Part shown: positions 53,051 to 63,395 of the stretch, in pieces
How the letters are laid out: each line of letters starts with the position of its first letter
Position numbering within the stretch: position 1 is the stretch's first letter
NCBI RefSeq assembly: GCF_900105965.1
Contig: NZ_FNTV01000001.1
Coordinates: 3,348,001 to 3,412,000, forward strand
Source of the DNA: Arthrobacter alpinus
Lineage (GTDB): Bacteria; Actinomycetota; Actinomycetes; Actinomycetales; Micrococcaceae
Direction: 5' to 3'
Length of the DNA: 64,000 nucleotides
Notes under the pieces: generated by a model
Databases searched by the model: none
Told to the model about the DNA's origin: nothing
The model's input: the letters and a program-made list of their open reading frames with translations, nothing else
Position numbers and translations under genes: made by a program

Positions 53051-53854
53051 ATGGGATTGTTTGACAACGTTGAGAAAGGCATTGAAAAGGCAGTCCGAGG
53101 CGCCTTCTCTTTGGGTTCAAAGACCCTGCAACCGGTGGAGATGGCCAGCGCCCTTCGCCGGGAGCTCGATGACAAAGCCATGACCTTGGATGCCGGGCGC
53201 ACATTGGCTCCCAATGTCTTCAATGTAGATTTGGGCGACGCAGACTTTGAGCGGGCCCGCTCGTGGGGCGTCACCCTGGCTGAAGAGCTTTGCGATGTGG
53301 TGATTAACCATTCCCGCAGCCAGGGCTACGTACTTCAAGGTCCTGTCCGCGTTGCCTTCAACCATGACCAGAGCCTGCGTCCTGGCCAATTTGAGGTCCG
53401 CTCCGCCACGGAGAGGGAGAATGGCATGCCCGCACAGAACTTGCGCCCGAAGCCTCCCGTAAACCCGCCGGCCAAGCCAAGTCAGAACCCTGGCGCCGCA
53501 CAGGCTCCCGCCCCTGTGTACAAAAGGCAAGCCACCCCTGCCGCAGTTAATGGACAGCCTGTTCTAGACATCGACGGACAGCGGTACTCTTTGAACGCCT
53601 CAACAATCGTTCTTGGCCGCTCATCTGAGGCCGATATCCTCATCGACGACACCGGCGTCTCACGTAAGCACTTGGAGATTCGCACGGCCGACGGCATCAG
53701 CACGGCGGTTGATCTTGGTTCAACCAACGGTAGTTATGTTGATGGCCGCCGAGTTCAAGGAACTGCAGATCTGCATGACGGGTCAAATATCACCATGGGA
53801 CGCACCCAAATAGTTTTCCGCATTGTTCCCGCGCGCAACGGAGGCTCCCGATGA
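53051..53854 (+). CDS. fhaA: FHA-domain protein FhaA (DUF3662 plus FHA)
   Basis: A 267-residue protein. The N-terminal DUF3662 domain (GLFDNVEKGIEKAVRGAFS to about 125) is joined by a Pro/Ala-rich linker to a C-terminal FHA domain with VLGRSSEADILIDDTGVSRKHLEI and LGSTNGSYVDG, the phosphothreonine-binding residues. It would bind threonine-phosphorylated partners of PknA/PknB at the membrane during cell-wall synthesis. First gene of the operon; its stop overlaps the fhaB start. Confidence 0.95.
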   Translation: MGLFDNVEKGIEKAVRGAFSLGSKTLQPVEMASALRRELDDKAMTLDAGRTLAPNVFNVDLGDADFERARSWGVTLAEELCDVVINHSRSQGYVLQGPVRVAFNHDQSLRPGQFEVRSATERENGMPAQNLRPKPPVNPPAKPSQNPGAAQAPAPVYKRQATPAAVNGQPVLDIDGQRYSLNASTIVLGRSSEADILIDDTGVSRKHLEIRTADGISTAVDLGSTNGSYVDGRRVQGTADLHDGSNITMGRTQIVFRIVPARNGGSR

Positions 53855-54336
53855 ATGATCTAAGCCTTGTTGTAACCATTTTGCGCTTCGGATTCCTGGT
53901 TCTCATGTGGATCATGGTCTTCAGCGTTGTCGCGGCAATGCGCCGAGACCTAGTGATCGGCCGTAAGGCAAAGGTGGGTGAACCGACAGCCCGTCAGGCC
54001 CGTAAGCACCCGGAGCTGGTTGAAGAGGCGCCGCCCGCAAAGGTTCAGGCTCGAGCTTTGGTTGTCACAGAAGGCCCGCTTGCTGGCACCACGCTGGAGC
54101 TATCCGGCGTACCCATTCTGTTGGGCCGCGCCCAGGATGCCACCTTGGTGCTTGAGGATGACTATGCTTCAGGTCGGCACGCTCGTCTATTTCCGCAGGG
54201 CACCCGCTGGTTTGTTGAAGATTTGGGTTCCACGAACGGAACATTCCTAGGTGGTAGCCCATTGACGCGCGCCCTCCCCGTGGAACTCGGGGTCCCTGTG
54301 CGGATCGGCAAAACGGTCATTGAATTGAGGCCGTAA
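53851..54336 (+). CDS. fhaB: FHA-domain membrane protein FhaB (FipA)
   Basis: A 161-residue protein with one N-terminal membrane helix (LVVTILRFGFLVLMWIMVFSVVAAM), a basic linker and a C-terminal FHA domain (LLGRAQDATLVLEDDYASGRHARL; DLGSTNGTFLGG). It binds phosphothreonine and links kinase signalling to FtsZ/division proteins in relatives. Starts as ATGA overlap with fhaA. Confidence 0.94.
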   Translation: MNDLSLVVTILRFGFLVLMWIMVFSVVAAMRRDLVIGRKAKVGEPTARQARKHPELVEEAPPAKVQARALVVTEGPLAGTTLELSGVPILLGRAQDATLVLEDDYASGRHARLFPQGTRWFVEDLGSTNGTFLGGSPLTRALPVELGVPVRIGKTVIELRP

Positions 54337-54338
54337 CC

Positions 54339-55970
54339 ATGGCCGAGTACCCGCTCATTCTGCGCTACGCAGCCCGCTCACATGTGGGGTTAGTCAGGGC
54401 GAAGAACGACGATTCAGCATACGCCGGTCGATATTTGGCAGTGGTTGCTGACGGTATGGGCGGGCACGCTGGCGGTGATGTCGCCAGCGCATCGACGGTC
54501 CTTGACTTGATTCACCTGGATCACAATCGGCATAAGGAGGACGCCGGAACCCATCTTGCAGACGAGATTCAAAGCGCAAATTCCCTCCTGTCAGAATTGG
54601 TCCATGTAAACCCTAAATTGGCTGGCATGGGCACCACCGTCACAGCCTTGCTGCTTTCCGGTAATAAGCTTGCCTACGCTCATATTGGTGACTCGCGAGC
54701 ATATAGATTGCGTGACGGTGTCTTTGAACAACTGAGTACTGACCACACCTTTGTCCAGCGCATGATCGATGAAGGGCGAATGACCGAGGCTGAGGCTGAA
54801 GTTCATCCCCACAAGAATGTACTGATGCGTGTGTTGGGTGACGTTGATGCCTCGCCTGAACTTGATCTGAAGTATTTTGACGCCATCCCGGGGGATCGCT
54901 GGCTACTTTGCTCGGATGGCCTGAACTTTGTCCGCCATGCGATGGTGGAAGAGGTCATTCGCAACACCAAATCTCTGGCCACCTCCGCCGAAACATTGAT
55001 TGATCTGACCCTAGCGGCCGGTTCACCAGACAATGTCACGGTGGTGGTTTTCGATATTGCTGAAGACGTCCCGGACCAGACAGCTGCACTCGAGACCGTT
55101 CCAGCCGCTGCTTTGGACGCTGAGGCCCCAGTCCTGACAATAGAAGACGAGGTGCCCGACGTCGGTGACCCGGCACGGTCTGAAGTTGAGACTTCCACAG
55201 ATCCTGATTCAGCTGTTACAGCTGATGATGCGGACGCAGATGCAGAAGCCGACAATGAACCTGAAGCCCTCGATTCGTATGTTCGGGCGGACGCCGTCCG
55301 CCTGGAACTCGCTTCACGCGAACATGAGTTAGTCGGCGCTGCCGTAACGGCCAACGCCGAAGGTAAAATCCCTCAGCTGGCCCGGCAACCCGCCATTCCG
55401 CGGGCGGCCACGGTGCTGACTCACAAACCGGCAACTGAAGCACCCACAATTGTGGAAGACACTGAGGTCTCCCTGCCTCGCCTGCGTCGCCGTCCATGGT
55501 TGCTCACCATCATCAGTGTGCTTGTTGCCTTGCTGCTCATTGCAGGATCCTGGGCCGCCTACGCGTGGACCCAGACTCAGTATTTTGTGGGTGCTGCGGA
55601 CGGAAATGTGGCTATTTACAAGGGTGTTTCCCAATCACTTGGTCCCATATCCTTGTCGCGCCTGCAACGGGAAACAAACGTCAGGGTCGACTCTTTGCCA
55701 GCATATTCCCAACAGCTCGTTGCCAATACGGTGCCCGCACCAACGCTGGGTGACGCTGAACAAATTATCAGCGACTTGCAGTTGGGAACCGGCACAAGCC
55801 TGCCTCCGTGCGAACTGCTCCCGACTGCTCCGAGCAGCACGCCGTCCACAGCAAAACCGTCCGCGACAACAGCACCCTCTACAAAAGCCACTGCGACAGC
55901 GTCAGGCACGGCTACGCCTTCAGTGAGCAGCACAGCACAGGCAAGCTGTACACCCGGAGGTGGAAAATGA
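54339..55970 (+). CDS. pstP: PP2C-family Ser/Thr phosphatase PstP
   Basis: A 543-residue phosphatase that reverses PknA/PknB phosphorylation. The PP2C domain (1-240) shows RAKNDDSAYAG, VVADGMGGHAGGDVAS, HIGDSRAYRL and GSPDNVTVVVFD with the metal-binding aspartates. A long acidic linker (about 245-310) precedes one membrane helix (WLLTIISVLVALLLIAGSWAAYAW) and an extracellular tail rich in Ser/Thr/Ala. The stop overlaps the rodA start. Confidence 0.95.
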   Translation: MAEYPLILRYAARSHVGLVRAKNDDSAYAGRYLAVVADGMGGHAGGDVASASTVLDLIHLDHNRHKEDAGTHLADEIQSANSLLSELVHVNPKLAGMGTTVTALLLSGNKLAYAHIGDSRAYRLRDGVFEQLSTDHTFVQRMIDEGRMTEAEAEVHPHKNVLMRVLGDVDASPELDLKYFDAIPGDRWLLCSDGLNFVRHAMVEEVIRNTKSLATSAETLIDLTLAAGSPDNVTVVVFDIAEDVPDQTAALETVPAAALDAEAPVLTIEDEVPDVGDPARSEVETSTDPDSAVTADDADADAEADNEPEALDSYVRADAVRLELASREHELVGAAVTANAEGKIPQLARQPAIPRAATVLTHKPATEAPTIVEDTEVSLPRLRRRPWLLTIISVLVALLLIAGSWAAYAWTQTQYFVGAADGNVAIYKGVSQSLGPISLSRLQRETNVRVDSLPAYSQQLVANTVPAPTLGDAEQIISDLQLGTGTSLPPCELLPTAPSSTPSTAKPSATTAPSTKATATASGTATPSVSSTAQASCTPGGGK

Positions 55971-57361
55971 GCCAGTTACTAACAGTGGCAAAGCCACGCC
56001 GCAATACCGAGTTTCTCCTGCTCGTCTTGGCCCTGGGTATGTCAGCTATGGCCAACGCGTTGGTGAATCTTAATCTGGGGCGTAGTTTCGACAATGACTT
56101 CTATACTCAGATCGCCATCTTGGCGGGGCTTTCGTTTGGCTTCCATGTAGTGTTGCGCCTTCGAGCAAAATATGCCGATCCGGTTATATTGCCAGTTGTT
56201 GTTGCATTGAACGGCCTTGGCCTCGCGGTCATTCACCGCCTGGACATCACCTCGGGGGACACTGCAGCAACCCGCCAGTGGATGTGGACCACCTTGGCTG
56301 TTGTTGCAGCCATTGTTGTGATGTGGTTCCTGCGGGATCATCGCATCCTGCGCCGGTATACCTACATTTCCCTCGTCCTTTCCGTGGTCCTTTTGATCCT
56401 TCCGCTGGTTCCTGGCATCTCAGCTGGAAGCGTCTACGGCGCCACGGTCTGGATTTCCATTGGGCCTTTCACCTTTCAGCCAGGCGAAATCGCCAAGATT
56501 ACACTGGCTGTATTCTTCGCAGGGTACTTATCTTCCAATAGGGATCTGATCCTGCTCGCGGGGAAAAAGATCGGCCCCCTGCAGCTCCCCCGAACCCGAG
56601 ATCTTGCTCCGATGATCGTGGCGTGGCTTGCCAGCGTTGGCGTGCTGGTGTTCCAGCGAGATTTGGGTTCCTCAATCCTGTTCTTTGGTTTGTTCATGGT
56701 CATGATCTATGTGGCCACCAGCCGGGTCAGCTGGATCTTCATCGGTGTGGGTCTTATTGCCGTGGGCGGCGTTGCCGCATACCAAATATTCCCGCATGTC
56801 GCTCGACGCATCGACGTTTGGGTGAACGCATTTGACCCCGAATATATTGGCGCCGCATTTGGCAGCTTCCAGGTCGTTGAAGGATTGTTTGGTCTAGCCA
56901 ACGGTGGGTTGTTTGGCACGGGTCTGGGCCAAGGGACCTCTGAAAAACTTCCTGTGGCAAACAGCGACATGATCATCGCCGTGATTGGCGAGGAATTGGG
57001 CTTAATCGGGCTCTTCGCGATCTTGTGCCTCTATGCCATTTTGGTGGCGCGAGGATTCCGGGCAGCCCTGGGTACCCGGGATGCCTTCGGTAAACTTCTG
57101 GCGGTGGGCTTGTCCTTCGCGGTCGCACTGCAGTGCTTCATCATCATCGGCGGAGTCACCCGGCTCATTCCCTTGACGGGACTAACCACACCATTCTTGG
57201 CCGCCGGTGGTTCATCGTTGCTGGCAAACTGGATAATCGTGGCCCTGATCTTGAAGATCTCCGATGCTGCAAGGCGTCCCATAAATGTCAGCGGCCCGGA
57301 AGCCAACGGCGACTCCAAGCCCCATATCGAGCAAACGCCTAAGGAGGTGCCTTCACCATGA
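55967..57361 (+). CDS. rodA: SEDS-family glycosyltransferase RodA/FtsW
   Basis: A 464-residue peptidoglycan polymerase with ten membrane helices. Typical SEDS stretches are VWISIGPFTFQPGEIAKITLAVF, FQRDLGSSILFFGLFMVMIYVA and the GLFGTGLGQGTSEKLPVANSD loop, then FIIIGGVTRLIPLTGLTTPFLA. The ATG at 55967 was chosen because GGAGG lies 6 bases before it and it overlaps the pstP stop (ATGA); an in-frame start 53 codons earlier would run through pstP. It pairs with PbpA. Confidence 0.94.
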   Translation: MSQLLTVAKPRRNTEFLLLVLALGMSAMANALVNLNLGRSFDNDFYTQIAILAGLSFGFHVVLRLRAKYADPVILPVVVALNGLGLAVIHRLDITSGDTAATRQWMWTTLAVVAAIVVMWFLRDHRILRRYTYISLVLSVVLLILPLVPGISAGSVYGATVWISIGPFTFQPGEIAKITLAVFFAGYLSSNRDLILLAGKKIGPLQLPRTRDLAPMIVAWLASVGVLVFQRDLGSSILFFGLFMVMIYVATSRVSWIFIGVGLIAVGGVAAYQIFPHVARRIDVWVNAFDPEYIGAAFGSFQVVEGLFGLANGGLFGTGLGQGTSEKLPVANSDMIIAVIGEELGLIGLFAILCLYAILVARGFRAALGTRDAFGKLLAVGLSFAVALQCFIIIGGVTRLIPLTGLTTPFLAAGGSSLLANWIIVALILKISDAARRPINVSGPEANGDSKPHIEQTPKEVPSP

Positions 57362-58827
57362 ATCAAGCGATCAGAAATTCGTGGATTGTGGCCATTGCCT
57401 TGTTCGCGCTGCTCTTTGGTGCAGTTTCATATGTCCAGTTCTTTGCCGTCGATTCACTCAATGCGAACCCGCAGAATGATCGCCAACTTGTTGCCAGCTT
57501 CTGCAGTAACCGGGGCCCCATTCTTGTTGACGGTCAGGCCATTGCAGAATCCGTGCCCAGTGGCACCGACTGCAAGTATCAGCGCACCTACAACGATCCG
57601 GAACTGTACGCCGGGCTGACCGGGTTCTTTAGCAAGTTCTCCGGGCAGTATGGTTTAGAAGCACAGATGCGGGACGAATTGACCGGAAATTCCGATTCGG
57701 CCCTCTTCGACCGAATTGCCCAGGCATTCACTGGGGAGCAACAGCAGGGACGTTCGGTCGAGCTGACCATCGACTCCACAATTCAAAAAATGGCCTACGA
57801 CATGATCCCGGATGATGTTGGCGGCTCCATCGTGGCCATGAATCCGAAGACGGGAGCCATTATTGCCATGGTCTCCAAACCTTCCTATGACACCAATTTG
57901 ATGGCCACCCACAACAAGGCCGATTTTGACGCCTCTATGGCGAAGTTGGTGGATGTCCCGGGTATTAACTTGTTCGGCTCTCCTGCCTATACGAAGCTCT
58001 ACGCGCCTGGGTCGGTCTTCAAGATCATCGATACCGCGGCCGCTCTGGAATCCGGGAAATACAACAAAGACAGCGTCCTGCCTAATCCTGCTGAACTGGC
58101 TTTCCCCGGCATCAACTACGCCCTGCCTAACTACGCGAACGGGCAGTGTTACACCAAGGACAAAGCCACTTTTGCCTTCGCTTTGGAAAATTCGTGCAAC
58201 ACTCCCTTCGCAAGCATTGCCCTGGATCTTGGACAGGACGCCATTACCGCCCAAGCTGAGAAGTTTGGCTTTAATGACAACTCCTTGAAGTTCCCGGACC
58301 GGGTTGTTGACAGCCGATTCCCTGGCAGCGACGGCACCCTGGACGATCCGTCTCTGGCGCAAAGTGCAATTGGGCAGAAGGACGTCTTGGCGTCGCCACT
58401 GCAAATCGCCATGATGACGGCAGCTATTGCCAATGGCGGCGAACAGATGGCACCAAACCTGGTGAAGACCATCCGGACACCGGATCTCAAAACCGTTTCC
58501 TCACTTACACCCGAAGTTCTCAGGCAGTCAACAACACCGGAAATCGCAGCCCAGATCAAGGAATGGATGGTCAGCGTTGTTGATAACGGAATCGGATCGG
58601 CCGCGGCTGTTCCAGGTGTCCAGGTAGCTGCCAAGACGGGGACGGCAGAACTCGGCCTGAACGAAAGTGGCGTAATGATGAATAACGCATGGTTTACGGG
58701 CTTCGCTCCGGCGAATGACCCGGAAGTGGTGGTCACCATCGTCATGCCGAAGGTTGACGTGGCCACCGGAGCACAATTGACAAGTCCCAACGCAAGTAAA
58801 CTCTTCAAGGCGGTGTTGAACAAGTGA
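57358..58827 (+). CDS. pbpA: Class B penicillin-binding protein PbpA
   Basis: A 489-residue transpeptidase with one N-terminal membrane anchor ([20 protein letters not shown]). Active-site motifs are S219-x-x-K222 (SVFK), S279-x-N281 (SCN) and K426-T-G (KTGT). It crosslinks peptidoglycan made by the neighbouring SEDS protein. Start overlaps the rodA stop (ATGA). Length normal. Confidence 0.95.
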   Translation: MNQAIRNSWIVAIALFALLFGAVSYVQFFAVDSLNANPQNDRQLVASFCSNRGPILVDGQAIAESVPSGTDCKYQRTYNDPELYAGLTGFFSKFSGQYGLEAQMRDELTGNSDSALFDRIAQAFTGEQQQGRSVELTIDSTIQKMAYDMIPDDVGGSIVAMNPKTGAIIAMVSKPSYDTNLMATHNKADFDASMAKLVDVPGINLFGSPAYTKLYAPGSVFKIIDTAAALESGKYNKDSVLPNPAELAFPGINYALPNYANGQCYTKDKATFAFALENSCNTPFASIALDLGQDAITAQAEKFGFNDNSLKFPDRVVDSRFPGSDGTLDDPSLAQSAIGQKDVLASPLQIAMMTAAIANGGEQMAPNLVKTIRTPDLKTVSSLTPEVLRQSTTPEIAAQIKEWMVSVVDNGIGSAAAVPGVQVAAKTGTAELGLNESGVMMNNAWFTGFAPANDPEVVVTIVMPKVDVATGAQLTSPNASKLFKAVLNK

Positions 58828-60602
58828 GGCCTATTTCTGGTATCACCTTAGGCGGCAGGTTCCAACTCACATCACGCATTGCCATCGGCGGCATGGGCGA
58901 GGTGTGGCGGGCTCAGGACCAGGTTCTGGGGCGCATAGTTGCCATCAAGATCCTCAAGGACGAATACACGGGAGACCCCGGTTTCCGGGCGCGTTTCCGT
59001 GCCGAAGCCAAACACACCGCATTGCTCAACCACGAGGGAATCGCCAACGTCTTTGACTACGGCGAAGAAGATGGTTCGGCGTATTTGGTCATGGAACTAG
59101 TTCCCGGCGAGCCGCTATCAACCTTGATCGAGCGTGAGCGCATACTCTCGGCCGATTGGACTCTGTCCATGATCGCCCAGACCGCCCGCGCCCTCGCTGT
59201 TGCCCACGCTCAGGGTCTTGTTCACCGCGACGTCAAGCCCGGCAATCTGCTCATCACGCCGGAAGACAAGGTCAAGATCACCGACTTTGGCATTGCCCGT
59301 CTAGCTGATCAGGTTCCGTTGACCCAGACCGGCCAAGTTATGGGCACGGCGCAGTACCTAGCGCCAGAACAGGCCACCGGACAGATCGCAACAGGATCCA
59401 GCGATATATATTCCCTGGGCGTTATAGGTTATGAATGCATAACGGGCCACCGGCCTTTCTCGGGCGAATCCCAGATTGCCATTGCCTTGGCTCAGGTCAA
59501 CGACGCTCCGCCGCCGCTGCCTGACACTTTGCCCACACCCGTGCGCGCGCTGTTGATGTCAATGCTGTCCAAGGATCCGGCCAATCGTCCGGCAAATGCC
59601 TTGAAGTTGGCTGAAGCGGCCGAGGCCATCCGTGAAGGTGACATCAAGGCCGCTCATGCGGCCGTCCCCGGCATGCTGTTGTTCGAAGCAACCACAGGAC
59701 CCATCACCGCTCCCGTGGACATCAACGCAACGGCTTCGACGTCGGTTGTTGGCAACGTTGCCGAGCCCACCACCACAGCACTCCCCGCCGTGACCGAAGA
59801 TACCCAAGGGCAGAGTCCCACGCGCGCTGAAATTCTCGGTGCCGAACGTGCATGGCAGGCTGAGAATGAGCAGCCTGCATTGTTCGGCGCGGACGACGAC
59901 GAAGCTGTGGAAGAGCCTGCCAAGAAGGGCCGCAGTCCCTGGACCTGGCCGCTGATCGGACTCCTGATTTTGTTGGTCTTTGCGGTTGGTGCTCTGCTTC
60001 TTCAAGGTGCTGGAGTTCTTGGAAACAAGGATTCTCCGGCGCCCACGACGTCCACCTCGCCCACCGCCAGCGTGCGACCCAGCACGGCGCCTCCGACGAC
60101 GTCCGAGGCCCCTACGCCCACCGAAACGCCCGAGCCCACCACCGAGGCTCCCAAGCAATTCGATGTCATCAGCAACATGCTCGTCGGCAAGACCTTTGAT
60201 GAGGTCAATGGGGTTCTGACCGGTGCAGAACTAGTAGTCAACCGAGTTGATGAGTTCAGTGCCTCGGTACCCGACGGCAACGTCGTGTCTGTGACGCCGA
60301 CAGGACTGCAGACTGCCGGCTCCACCATCACCGTGACTGTTTCCAAGGGCACGGAAACAGCGCCGGTTCCCTCCTCCGCAGGCCAGGAGGGCAATGCCTA
60401 CGATGCCGCTTTGGTCGCTGCCGGATTTATGCCGGCCCGTGTCGAAGAACCGTCGTCGACAGTTGCTAAGGGTCTGGTCATCCGCACCAACCCGGCTGCT
60501 GGCACCCAGACACCGAAAGGCTCGGTAGTTACCTACTACGTCTCCACCGGTCCTGCTGATGAGCCCGCACCAACGGCTTCGGCCACAGCTGGAGCCCCGT
60601 AA
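58824..60602 (+). CDS. pknA: Ser/Thr protein kinase PknA with extracellular PASTA repeats
   Basis: A 592-residue kinase. The kinase domain (10-270) has Gly loop [10 protein letters not shown], Lys42 in VAIKIL, catalytic VHRDVKPGN and DFGIARL. A membrane helix ([21 protein letters not shown]) near 375-395 is followed by a Thr/Pro-rich stretch and about two PASTA units ([32 protein letters not shown]). The mycobacterial PknA lacks PASTA, so this differs. GTG start overlaps the pbpA stop. Confidence 0.92.
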   Translation: MRPISGITLGGRFQLTSRIAIGGMGEVWRAQDQVLGRIVAIKILKDEYTGDPGFRARFRAEAKHTALLNHEGIANVFDYGEEDGSAYLVMELVPGEPLSTLIERERILSADWTLSMIAQTARALAVAHAQGLVHRDVKPGNLLITPEDKVKITDFGIARLADQVPLTQTGQVMGTAQYLAPEQATGQIATGSSDIYSLGVIGYECITGHRPFSGESQIAIALAQVNDAPPPLPDTLPTPVRALLMSMLSKDPANRPANALKLAEAAEAIREGDIKAAHAAVPGMLLFEATTGPITAPVDINATASTSVVGNVAEPTTTALPAVTEDTQGQSPTRAEILGAERAWQAENEQPALFGADDDEAVEEPAKKGRSPWTWPLIGLLILLVFAVGALLLQGAGVLGNKDSPAPTTSTSPTASVRPSTAPPTTSEAPTPTETPEPTTEAPKQFDVISNMLVGKTFDEVNGVLTGAELVVNRVDEFSASVPDGNVVSVTPTGLQTAGSTITVTVSKGTETAPVPSSAGQEGNAYDAALVAAGFMPARVEEPSSTVAKGLVIRTNPAAGTQTPKGSVVTYYVSTGPADEPAPTASATAGAP

Positions 60603-60662
60603 TCTCGCCGGACGCCAACCATCTCACCATCTCCCTCCGATTGAAAGGACAAGCAGGTTCCC

Positions 60663-62546
60663 ATGAATGTTCCGCGCGTTCTTAATGACCGGTATGAGAT
60701 CGGTGAGTTGCTTGGCCGCGGCGGCATGGCTGACGTATATAAGGCTCAGGACCTGCGTCTTGGCCGGGCAGTGGCCATTAAGCTGCTCCGTGCCGACGTT
60801 GCAAGGGATTCACAGCTACAGGCCCGCTTTCGCCGCGAGGCGCAAGCTGTGGCAGGCCTGAACCATCCCTCCATCGTCGCGGTTTACGACACGGGCGAAC
60901 ATGTCATGGACGATCAGTTGCGTGACAGCGCGCACCTGCCCTACATTGTCATGGAGTACGTCCACGGGAAGACACTGCGCGAATTAATCCGCAGCAAGGA
61001 CATGTCAACTGACCAGGCCATTGAATACACCCTGGGCGTCTTGTCCGCCCTGGACTATAGTCATCGCGCCGGCATCGTGCACCGGGATATCAAGCCGGCC
61101 AACGTCATGGTCACACTGGATGAACACGGCGTTCTGGGCCAGGTCAAGGTGATGGACTTTGGGATCGCAAGGACCATTTCCGACGCTGCGGCTACCATGA
61201 CCCAAACTCAGACCGTTATGGGCACGGCCCAATACCTCTCGCCCGAGCAGGCGCTCGGTGAGAGCGTGGATGCTCGCAGCGACCTGTATTCGGCTGCCTG
61301 TTTGTTGTTTGAAATGTTGGCCGGGCGCCCGCCGTTTACGGGCGATTCGCCTGTCTCCGTGGCTTACCAACACGTTCGTGAACAACCTCCGGCGCCCAGC
61401 ACTTTCAATTCAGAGCTTTCCCCTGCCCTTGACGCGTTGTTGAAGCATGCCTTGGAAAAGGACCGCGGGCAGCGGTTTCAAAACGCGGCATCCTTCCGCC
61501 GCGCGCTTCGGGCTGCAGGCACGGGCGTAATGCCCACCCTTGCCGCGGCGCCTGTCCCCGTTCCGCTTGTCGCTGTGCCTGAGACCCCGACTGATGCGAT
61601 CCCCGTCACCGACGACGGCGGACCCTCCACTCGTGCGATGGCGAAGGTTTTGGCTGGCGGTGCGTTGACCACGGTCGACGGCGAACCAGAGGACTTGGGG
61701 GCCGTCCAGCCAGCCCAGAAACGCCGCCGCAGGGCTTGGATGGTGTCCTTGTTCGTGCTGTTGGCACTTATCTTGGGTGGTGGAGGCGTGTTGGGCTACA
61801 ACCTGATCAACAGCAAACCACCGGCCGTGCAGCAAATCTCCGTACCGGCACTTTCCGGCCTCAGCGTTGACATGGCGATGTCGCAATTGCGGGACCTTGG
61901 CATGGTCCCGCATAGCACCGAGGAGTTTTCCGCCGAGCCCAAGGGCCAGGTCATTCGCTCTTTCCCCCAGGCAGGCGCCTCGGTAGATCCCGGCGCAGAG
62001 GTGGAGGTATTTATCTCCAAGGGCCCGTCAGAAGTTCAGATTCCCAGAGATATTGCGGGGAGAACCGACGGCGAGGTGCGCTCCATACTCACCGGTCTGG
62101 GACTGGTCCTGAATCTCAATGACATGGTCAATGATGGTCAGATCGGTGCCAACCTTGTGGTCACCTCCGATCCTGCTCCGGGTGAGACAGTGCCTGCTGG
62201 CACTGCTGTTACGTTGAAAATCTCCACTGGTCGGGTCCAGATCCCGTCCTTGTTTGACCTGACCAAGGACCCGGCAGGCGTCCAGGAAACGGTGACTGCG
62301 GCGCTCAAGAAGGTTTCACCTTTCCTGGAGGTGACCTTTGAGGAGGCGGAGAACTCCGTTGTCACGCCCGGCATGGTCACAAATCAATCGATTTCCGCCG
62401 GCACTCTCGTGGAACAACATACAAGCATTGTTGTGACTTTAGCCAAGGCGCCACCTTCCCCCCAGCCCACGGCCACCCCTACGCCGTCGGCAGATCCAAC
62501 AGAGGAAGCGACCACACCACCTAAAAAGAGCAGGGGGCAGGACTAA
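60663..62546 (+). CDS. pknB: Ser/Thr protein kinase PknB with three PASTA repeats
   Basis: A 627-residue kinase. Kinase domain about 10-270: Gly loop LLGRGGMADVYK, Lys40, VHRDIKPANVMV and MDFGIAR, activation loop with Thr residues (ATMTQTQTVMGTAQY). One membrane helix (AWMVSLFVLLALILGGGGVLGY) near 361-382, then three PASTA units (VPALSGLSVDMAMSQLRDLG; IPRDIAGRTDGEVRSILTGLG; IPSLFDLTKDPAGVQETVTAA) that sense muropeptides in relatives. Ends the operon. Confidence 0.95.
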   Translation: MNVPRVLNDRYEIGELLGRGGMADVYKAQDLRLGRAVAIKLLRADVARDSQLQARFRREAQAVAGLNHPSIVAVYDTGEHVMDDQLRDSAHLPYIVMEYVHGKTLRELIRSKDMSTDQAIEYTLGVLSALDYSHRAGIVHRDIKPANVMVTLDEHGVLGQVKVMDFGIARTISDAAATMTQTQTVMGTAQYLSPEQALGESVDARSDLYSAACLLFEMLAGRPPFTGDSPVSVAYQHVREQPPAPSTFNSELSPALDALLKHALEKDRGQRFQNAASFRRALRAAGTGVMPTLAAAPVPVPLVAVPETPTDAIPVTDDGGPSTRAMAKVLAGGALTTVDGEPEDLGAVQPAQKRRRRAWMVSLFVLLALILGGGGVLGYNLINSKPPAVQQISVPALSGLSVDMAMSQLRDLGMVPHSTEEFSAEPKGQVIRSFPQAGASVDPGAEVEVFISKGPSEVQIPRDIAGRTDGEVRSILTGLGLVLNLNDMVNDGQIGANLVVTSDPAPGETVPAGTAVTLKISTGRVQIPSLFDLTKDPAGVQETVTAALKKVSPFLEVTFEEAENSVVTPGMVTNQSISAGTLVEQHTSIVVTLAKAPPSPQPTATPTPSADPTEEATTPPKKSRGQD

Positions 62547-62548
62547 CC

Positions 62549-62564
62549 GCCAGTAAGCACTGGC
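62549..62564. terminator. Weak hairpin between pknB and trpG
   Basis: GCCAGT-AAGC-ACTGGC lies between the convergent pknB and trpG genes. It is short and has no T-tract, so only a possible terminator. Confidence 0.35.
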
Positions 62565-62588
62565 CGTTACTCCTGCGAGAATTCCCTG

Positions 62589-63227
62589 CTAGCTGTTGAT
62601 GAGCGGGCTTAGGGTTGCAGCCTTGGCGGCTGCGCCAGCCAAGCCCACGGATTCAAGCCAGTTACCCAACATTGTGTATCCGCCCTCGGTAAGGACGGAT
62701 TCGGGGTGGAACTGGACACCGCACAGGGGTGCGCTCTTGTGCGCCAGACCCATGATCACGCCGTCGGACGTTTCCGCAGTCACTTCCAGAACCTCTGGAA
62801 TACTGTCTGGAACGGCTGAAAGAGAATGGTAGCGGGTGGCAGTCACCGGGCTGGGCAGGCCCGCAAAAACGCTCGTACCGCGGTGGTGAACCTCGCTGGT
62901 CTTTCCGTGCATGAGCTGTTCGGCATGGGTAACCACACCGCCATAGGCTTCGGCCAGGGCCTGGTGACCAAGGCACACACCCAGCATGGGCTTGGCGTTC
63001 TCGCCACACCACTTGATTAGGTCGATGCACACACCTGCCTCTGCAGGGGTGCCCGGCCCGGGGGAGACTAGAACGCCGTCGCGCCCGGTGGCAAGTTCAA
63101 TGGCTTCTTCAAGCGTGACGTCGTCGTTACGCACAACAGTTGTCTCGGCACCGAGCTGCTGCAAGTAGCCAACCAGGGTGTAGACAAAGCTGTCGTAGTT
63201 ATCAATGACAAGAATCCGAACTGACAT
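62589..63227 (-). CDS. trpG: Glutamine amidotransferase component of anthranilate/aminodeoxychorismate synthase
   Basis: A 212-residue class I amidotransferase. Catalytic Cys in MLGVCLGHQALAEAYGG and the His/Glu pair in FHPES are present; it opens ILVIDNYDSFVYTLVGYLQQLG and has SPGPGTPAEAG. It supplies ammonia for anthranilate (Trp) or aminodeoxychorismate (folate). The ATG at 63227 fits GGAG 8 bases upstream, better than an in-frame TTG at 63245. The partner synthase is not in the window, so TrpG or PabA cannot be decided. Confidence 0.9.
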   Translation of the reverse strand: MSVRILVIDNYDSFVYTLVGYLQQLGAETTVVRNDDVTLEEAIELATGRDGVLVSPGPGTPAEAGVCIDLIKWCGENAKPMLGVCLGHQALAEAYGGVVTHAEQLMHGKTSEVHHRGTSVFAGLPSPVTATRYHSLSAVPDSIPEVLEVTAETSDGVIMGLAHKSAPLCGVQFHPESVLTEGGYTMLGNWLESVGLAGAAAKAATLSPLINS

Positions 63228-63228
63228 G

Positions 63229-63393
63229 TCAGACTCCACCGCCAATCGTTGAATCGGTAAGGGGGTTGAACTGGCTCAACCAAGGGAAAACAAACTGCAT
63301 CAACACCAGAACCGCGGCAACGACGAAGAGGATGGCGGTGACGATGCGGAACCACAAGGGCCCTGGTAGATGCCTAAAGATCCAGCCGTACAT
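63229..63393 (-). CDS. Small single-pass membrane protein (54 residues)
   Basis: The minus strand reads MYGWIFRHLPGPLWFRIVTA, then a hydrophobic helix ILFVVAAVLVLMQFVFPWLS and the tail QFNPLTDSTIGGGV, stopping one base before the trpG ATG. It starts 2 bases after the sortase stop. Tight spacing on both sides and a clear helix support a real gene. The tail faces outside by charge distribution. Function unknown; conserved position suggests a link to the sortase. Confidence 0.75.
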   Translation of the reverse strand: MYGWIFRHLPGPLWFRIVTAILFVVAAVLVLMQFVFPWLSQFNPLTDSTIGGGV

Positions 63394-63395
63394 GC

